A program made the position numbers and the translations under genes. The notes under the pieces are model-generated. The model saw only the letters and a list, made by a program, of their open reading frames with translations, did not search any database and was not told where the DNA came from. From Clostridiales bacterium (GTDB lineage: Bacteria; Bacillota; Clostridia; Oscillospirales; Ruminococcaceae), in contig JAAZIT010000025.1 of the NCBI GenBank assembly GCA_012800685.1, positions 1 through 8,844 on the forward strand: a stretch of 8,844 nucleotides of DNA. Direction: 5' to 3'. Shown here in pieces: positions 5,741-8,844 of the stretch (the first letter of the stretch is position 1; each line of letters starts with the position of its first letter).

Positions 5741-7519
5741 TTACACAGAAACACTTGTTGGTAGTGTGTATTTTTCTTGATATTGTGATACCATTTCCTC
5801 GAAATTTGTTCCACCAGTTCTAAGTTCATGAATGTATTCATGAGTTTCAAAATCCGTGTCATGCATTTGAATAATACTAACCGCTATATTTGAACAATGA
5901 TCCGATACTCTCTCAAGGTTTGTAAGCAAATCAGTAAATACAAATCCAAGCTCTATAGTACATTTTCCCTCTTGCAACCTTTTAACGTGACGATTTTTAA
6001 GTCTTGTTCTAAGCTGATCAATAACCTCTTCTAAAGGCTCTACAGTTCTTGCAAGCTCTGTGTCATTATCGTTAAATGCCTTAATTGTAATTTCTAAAAC
6101 CTCTGTTACAGCACCAAGTATTACATCAAGCTCTTTTCTTGCTTTTTCAGAAAAATCAATTCGCTTATCAGAAATTTCCTTAGCAACCTTTGCAATATTT
6201 ACTGCATGGTCGGAAATTCTCTCAAAATCCCCAATGGAATGAAGCAAAATCGAAATATTCTGACTGTCATTTTCAGACGGGTTTTTTCCAGAAAGCTTAA
6301 CGAGATATTTTCCTATTTTATCTTCATACATATCAACGACTTTCTCGTTCATCTGTACTTCAAGATCAATCTCAGCACTATATTTTTTTATTATTTTAAC
6401 CGATTTTAGAATTGTATCCTTTGATAAAATAGCCATTTTTGACGCAACAGTTCTACACTGTTCAATAGCAAATGCAGGAGAATTTAAAAATCTCTCATCA
6501 AGAAGCTTAAATTCTTCGTCTCTGCTCATATCGTCCTTTGAATCTTTAATTGTCATATACGCTAGTTTTTCCAAAAGATGAGTAAATGGCAGAAGAACAA
6601 GAGTTGTAGTCACGTTGAAAATCGTATGAATTGTAGCTATTCCAACCTCATTTAATGCACTACTTGAAAATGAGAATCCACCTATTATAGCGTTTATTGT
6701 GTAATAACCGCCTAGAAATAAGACTGTCCCAATTATGTTAAAATATAAGTGAACAAAAGCAACACGCTTTGCTCCCTTAGTTGTTCCAATTGATGAAAGA
6801 AGTGCTGTTACACAAGTACCAATATTTTGTCCTAGTATAATTGGCATTGCTGAACTAAATGTAAGTGCCCCAGTAACTGACATGGCTTGAAGAATGCCAA
6901 CTGAAGCAGAGGATGACTGAATTATAGCAGTAAGACCTGCTCCAGCCAAAACACCTAGAATAGGATTTCGAGAGAACATTAGTAAAATGCCCTTAAATGT
7001 TTCACTGTTTGCAAGAGGCACAACAGAAGAGCTCATTACGTCCATACCCATCATTAAAACAGCAAATCCAATTAATATAGAACCGATATCCTTTTTCTTT
7101 TGACTTTTTGCAAACATTATTAGTATAACACCAATAACAGCTATGATTGGTGAAAATGACGTAGGCTTTAAGAGCTTTAAGAAAAAGCCTTCTCCACTTA
7201 TTCCTGACAAACTTAAAATCCATGCTGTAACAGTTGTACCAATATTAGCACCCATTATTACACCAATAGCTTGCCCAAGCTTCATAATACCCGAGTTAAC
7301 AAATCCAACCAGCAAAACCGTTGTAGCTGACGAAGACTGAATTATCCCCGTAACACCTGCACCTAATAGAACTGCCTTGATTTTATTTGATGTTAATTTT
7401 TCAAAAATTCTCTCAAGACGCCCACCTGCTAGCTTTTCAAGACCAGAACCCATTGTTGTCATTCCATATAGAAACAATGCTAGTCCTCCGAAAAGACTAA
7501 AAACTGCAAAAATATCCAT
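5741..7519 (-). CDS. Na/Pi cotransporter with C-terminal PhoU domain (NptA/YjbB type)
   Basis: 592-residue membrane protein of the Na/Pi-cotransporter II-related family. The N-terminal part (about 1-325) holds two inverted transport repeats, each with the family QSSS motif (Q61-S64 and Q201-S204) followed by GANIGTTVT and GQNIGTCVT. Roughly eight hydrophobic segments are visible. The C-terminal part (about 345-560) is a PhoU-like helical domain with two ERxSDH motifs carrying ExxxD (E433/D437 and E536/D540), like the metal-binding motif of PhoU. It probably moves phosphate across the membrane with sodium. Import or export cannot be told from sequence, and E. coli YjbB is associated with export. 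The ATG at 7519 has GAGGG 6 nt upstream; a TTG at 7534 would add five residues without a clear site. It lies 140 bp after phoU, behind its own promoter. Confidence 0.93.
   Translation of the reverse strand: MDIFAVFSLFGGLALFLYGMTTMGSGLEKLAGGRLERIFEKLTSNKIKAVLLGAGVTGIIQSSSATTVLLVGFVNSGIMKLGQAIGVIMGANIGTTVTAWILSLSGISGEGFFLKLLKPTSFSPIIAVIGVILIMFAKSQKKKDIGSILIGFAVLMMGMDVMSSSVVPLANSETFKGILLMFSRNPILGVLAGAGLTAIIQSSSASVGILQAMSVTGALTFSSAMPIILGQNIGTCVTALLSSIGTTKGAKRVAFVHLYFNIIGTVLFLGGYYTINAIIGGFSFSSSALNEVGIATIHTIFNVTTTLVLLPFTHLLEKLAYMTIKDSKDDMSRDEEFKLLDERFLNSPAFAIEQCRTVASKMAILSKDTILKSVKIIKKYSAEIDLEVQMNEKVVDMYEDKIGKYLVKLSGKNPSENDSQNISILLHSIGDFERISDHAVNIAKVAKEISDKRIDFSEKARKELDVILGAVTEVLEITIKAFNDNDTELARTVEPLEEVIDQLRTRLKNRHVKRLQEGKCTIELGFVFTDLLTNLERVSDHCSNIAVSIIQMHDTDFETHEYIHELRTGGTNFEEMVSQYQEKYTLPTSVSV
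6191..6211 (-). repeat. 21-bp exact match to phoU (copy at 7714-7734)
   Basis: This stretch of the transporter's PhoU domain is identical over 21 bases, including all silent positions, to 7714-7734 in phoU. Both copies are in frame and encode DHAVNIA. It may reflect shared codon preference in a conserved motif, or exchange between the two PhoU domains. Confidence 0.7.
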
Positions 7520-7553
7520 ACTCCACCCTCGCAAATCTTTATTTTACTTATAT

Positions 7554-7567
7554 TCGATATATATCGA
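7554..7567. repeat. 14-bp perfect palindrome in the cotransporter leader
   Basis: TCGATATATATCGA reads the same on both strands. It begins about 2 nt after the transcription start predicted from the -10 at 7576-7581. Its position suits a repressor operator. As RNA it would be a short self-complementary stem. No regulator can be assigned. Confidence 0.5.
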
Positions 7568-7575
7568 CATTCTAC

Positions 7576-7603
7576 ATTATACTCATACACTGTAAAATGT
7601 AAA
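7576..7603 (-). promoter_or_regulatory. Promoter of the Na/Pi cotransporter gene
   Basis: On the minus strand, -35 TTTACA (7598-7603, one mismatch), 16 bp, perfect -10 TATAAT (7576-7581). The predicted start is near 7569, leaving a leader of about 50 nt. It overlaps the phased Pho-box hexamers, the arrangement of PhoP-controlled Bacillus promoters. It would also feed phoP. Confidence 0.72.
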
Positions 7604-7630
7604 TACAATCGATGTAAAATTTAAGTAAAA
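7592..7630 (-). promoter_or_regulatory. Pho-box-like array: four hexamers spaced 11 bp
   Basis: Minus-strand hexamers TTTTAC (7625-7630), TTTTAC (7614-7619), TTGTAT (7603-7608) and TTTTAC (7592-7597) have starts exactly 11 bp apart. The first two belong to a perfect 11-bp tandem duplication (7614-7635). Bacillus PhoP is known to bind TTAACA-like direct repeats separated by about 5 bp, and the promoter-core sites lie at about -20 to -60. These four fall at about -23 to -61 of the predicted start. That the locus's own PhoP binds here is inferred. Confidence 0.68.
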
Positions 7631-7659
7631 TTTAATATTTGGAGGAGTATTTACAATCT

Positions 7660-8316
7660 CTACATTATTTGCTCATTTTTGTGATAGCCAGTTATAGAAA
7701 AAAGCACCCATTCTGCAATATTTACTGCATGGTCACCAATTCGCTCAAAGTACTTAGCAATCATCAACATATCAATAGCCTGCTCACCAACTTCTTTGTT
7801 TTCGGAAATCAGTTGTATTAAGCTATCTTTAGTTTTATTAAACAAGTCATCAACAATATCATCTGAATCAATTACATCTTGAGCGAGCTGTGAATCATTG
7901 CTTACATAAGCGTTAATCGACATTGTTACCATTCTTGTTGTCTCTTCGCACATATGGGAAACTAGTTTTAGACTTTCCTCATCATGCTCACCCTCAAGCC
8001 TTAACGTAAGCTCGGAGATATCCGCAGCTTGATCCCCAATTCGTTCCATATCAGTAATCATTTTAAGTGCTGATGATATTTTTCTCAAATCTGTTGCTAC
8101 TGGTTGCTGCTGGAGAAGAAGCTTTAGACAGCTTCTTTCAATTTTTCTTTCAAGTTCGTTAATCTGTTCATCGTATTCAACCGCCTCACGTGCTAAAACC
8201 TTATTTGACTTAACTAGTGCGTTAGTTGTCATATTAATAATGTTTTCAACCTCACCAGCCATTTTAAGCATTTCTAAATTTAATTCTTTTAGTTGAGCAT
8301 CAAAATTACTTCTCAT
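7660..8316 (-). CDS. phoU: Phosphate signalling protein PhoU
   Basis: 218-residue, all-helical cytoplasmic protein made of two three-helix PhoU repeats, the usual family length. The ExxxD metal-binding motifs are MERIGDQAADI (E91/D95) and FERIGDHAVNI (E191/D195). PhoU links the Pst transporter to the PhoR kinase and holds the Pho response down when phosphate is plentiful; this is known for the family and not shown here. The ATG at 8316 has GGAG 6 nt upstream. It follows pstB by 63 bp with no terminator between (only a 4-bp TGCC/GGCA stem), so pstB-phoU co-transcription is likely. No hairpin follows its stop codon, so read-through into the cotransporter gene is possible. Confidence 0.96.
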   Translation of the reverse strand: MRSNFDAQLKELNLEMLKMAGEVENIINMTTNALVKSNKVLAREAVEYDEQINELERKIERSCLKLLLQQQPVATDLRKISSALKMITDMERIGDQAADISELTLRLEGEHDEESLKLVSHMCEETTRMVTMSINAYVSNDSQLAQDVIDSDDIVDDLFNKTKDSLIQLISENKEVGEQAIDMLMIAKYFERIGDHAVNIAEWVLFSITGYHKNEQIM

Positions 8317-8379
8317 ATTTTCTCCATTCTGCCGATTAAGGCAACTTTATAGAAATAGTATTCATGTAAAAGCATAAAT

Positions 8380-8844
8380 CTAACCAAAACGCCCAGTGAT
8401 GTAGTCTTCAGTCTTTTTGTCCTTAGGCATTGCAAAAATCTGATTAGTTTTCCCAAACTCAACAATTTCACCATGTAAAAAAAATGCTGTCTTGTCCGAA
8501 ATTCTTGTAGCTTGCTGCATATTATGTGTTACAATTACTATTGTATACTCTTTTTTAAGCTCAAAACAAAGCTCTTCAATTTTCATTGTTGAAATAGGGT
8601 CAAGGGCTGAGGTTGGTTCGTCCATAAGAATTACTTGGGGCTTAACTGCCAAAGCTCTTGCAATACAAAGTCTCTGTTGTTGTCCACCGGAAAGTCCTAA
8701 TGCGGATTTCTTTAGCCTATCTTTTAATTCCTCCCAAATAGACGCCTGTCTAAGTGATGTCTCAACAATCTTATCTAAGTCGTGCTTTTTCTTTACTCCA
8801 TGAGTTCTTGGACCATAGGCTACATTATCATATATAGACATTGG
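8380..8844 (-). CDS. pstB: Phosphate ABC transporter ATP-binding protein PstB (5' end cut off)
   Basis: ATPase subunit of the PstSCAB high-affinity phosphate importer, acting on the cytoplasmic face of the membrane. The 155 C-terminal residues are present. The frame stays open to the window edge, so roughly 95-100 residues including the Walker A loop lie outside. The visible part opens with PMSIYDNVAYGPR, a hallmark of PstB, then the ABC signature LSGGQQQRLCIARALA, Walker B VILMDEPTSALDP, the switch histidine in VTHNMQQA, and an EDYITGRFG C-terminus. The ATG at 8841 is internal and is not the start. The rest of the pst operon should lie further right. Confidence 0.97.
   Translation of the reverse strand, partial: PMSIYDNVAYGPRTHGVKKKHDLDKIVETSLRQASIWEELKDRLKKSALGLSGGQQQRLCIARALAVKPQVILMDEPTSALDPISTMKIEELCFELKKEYTIVIVTHNMQQATRISDKTAFFLHGEIVEFGKTNQIFAMPKDKKTEDYITGRFG

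Noticed and set aside
7639..7821. Plus-strand reading frame near a GGAGGAG sequence.
   Set aside because: It runs antisense through phoU, which has strong family motifs, and the GGAGGAG falls after the alternative-codon start with no proper spacing to a start codon.
8317..8379. Possible terminator or Pho box between pstB and phoU.
   Set aside because: Only a 4-bp TGCC/GGCA stem without a T-run and a single TTTTAC hexamer are present.

Overview
The window is AT-rich, and every recognisable gene lies on the minus strand. Good Shine-Dalgarno sites (GGAGG type), sigma-A promoters close to consensus, Rho-independent terminators and a PhoP/PhoR pair with a Bacillus-like Pho box point to a low-GC Gram-positive bacterium (Bacillota, most likely Clostridia). 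The genus cannot be fixed from sequence alone.

Read in the direction of transcription (right to left), the right two thirds is a phosphate locus: the C-terminal part of PstB (cut by the window edge), PhoU, a Na/Pi cotransporter with a fused C-terminal PhoU domain, the response regulator PhoP and the sensor kinase PhoR. PstS, PstC and PstA would be expected beyond the right edge. The cotransporter has its own promoter with four hexamers spaced exactly 11 bp apart, as in a Bacillus-type Pho box. PhoP can therefore be inferred to drive the cotransporter and, 33 bp further on, its own gene. A strong hairpin with a T-run sits between phoP and phoR. phoR itself probably starts at a TTG behind a run of six G, so the kinase is probably made at a much lower level than the regulator.

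After phoR comes a terminator, then about 440 bp of AT-rich non-coding DNA, then glgP (glycogen phosphorylase), which ends in a second strong terminator. The intergenic region holds two candidate glgP promoters: a proximal one about 70 nt from the start codon, and a distal, perfect-consensus one that would give a leader of about 290 nt. The distal -35 lies within a cluster of TTRAC hexamers.

The leftmost 300 bp contain no convincing gene. At the extreme left edge is another perfect-consensus promoter pointing left, out of the window, with a six-copy hexanucleotide repeat just upstream.

The genes are conventional and I see no novel multi-gene system. The interesting signals are regulatory: the phased Pho box, the terminator between regulator and kinase, the TTG/G6 start of phoR, and the repeat-flanked promoters around glgP and at the left edge.
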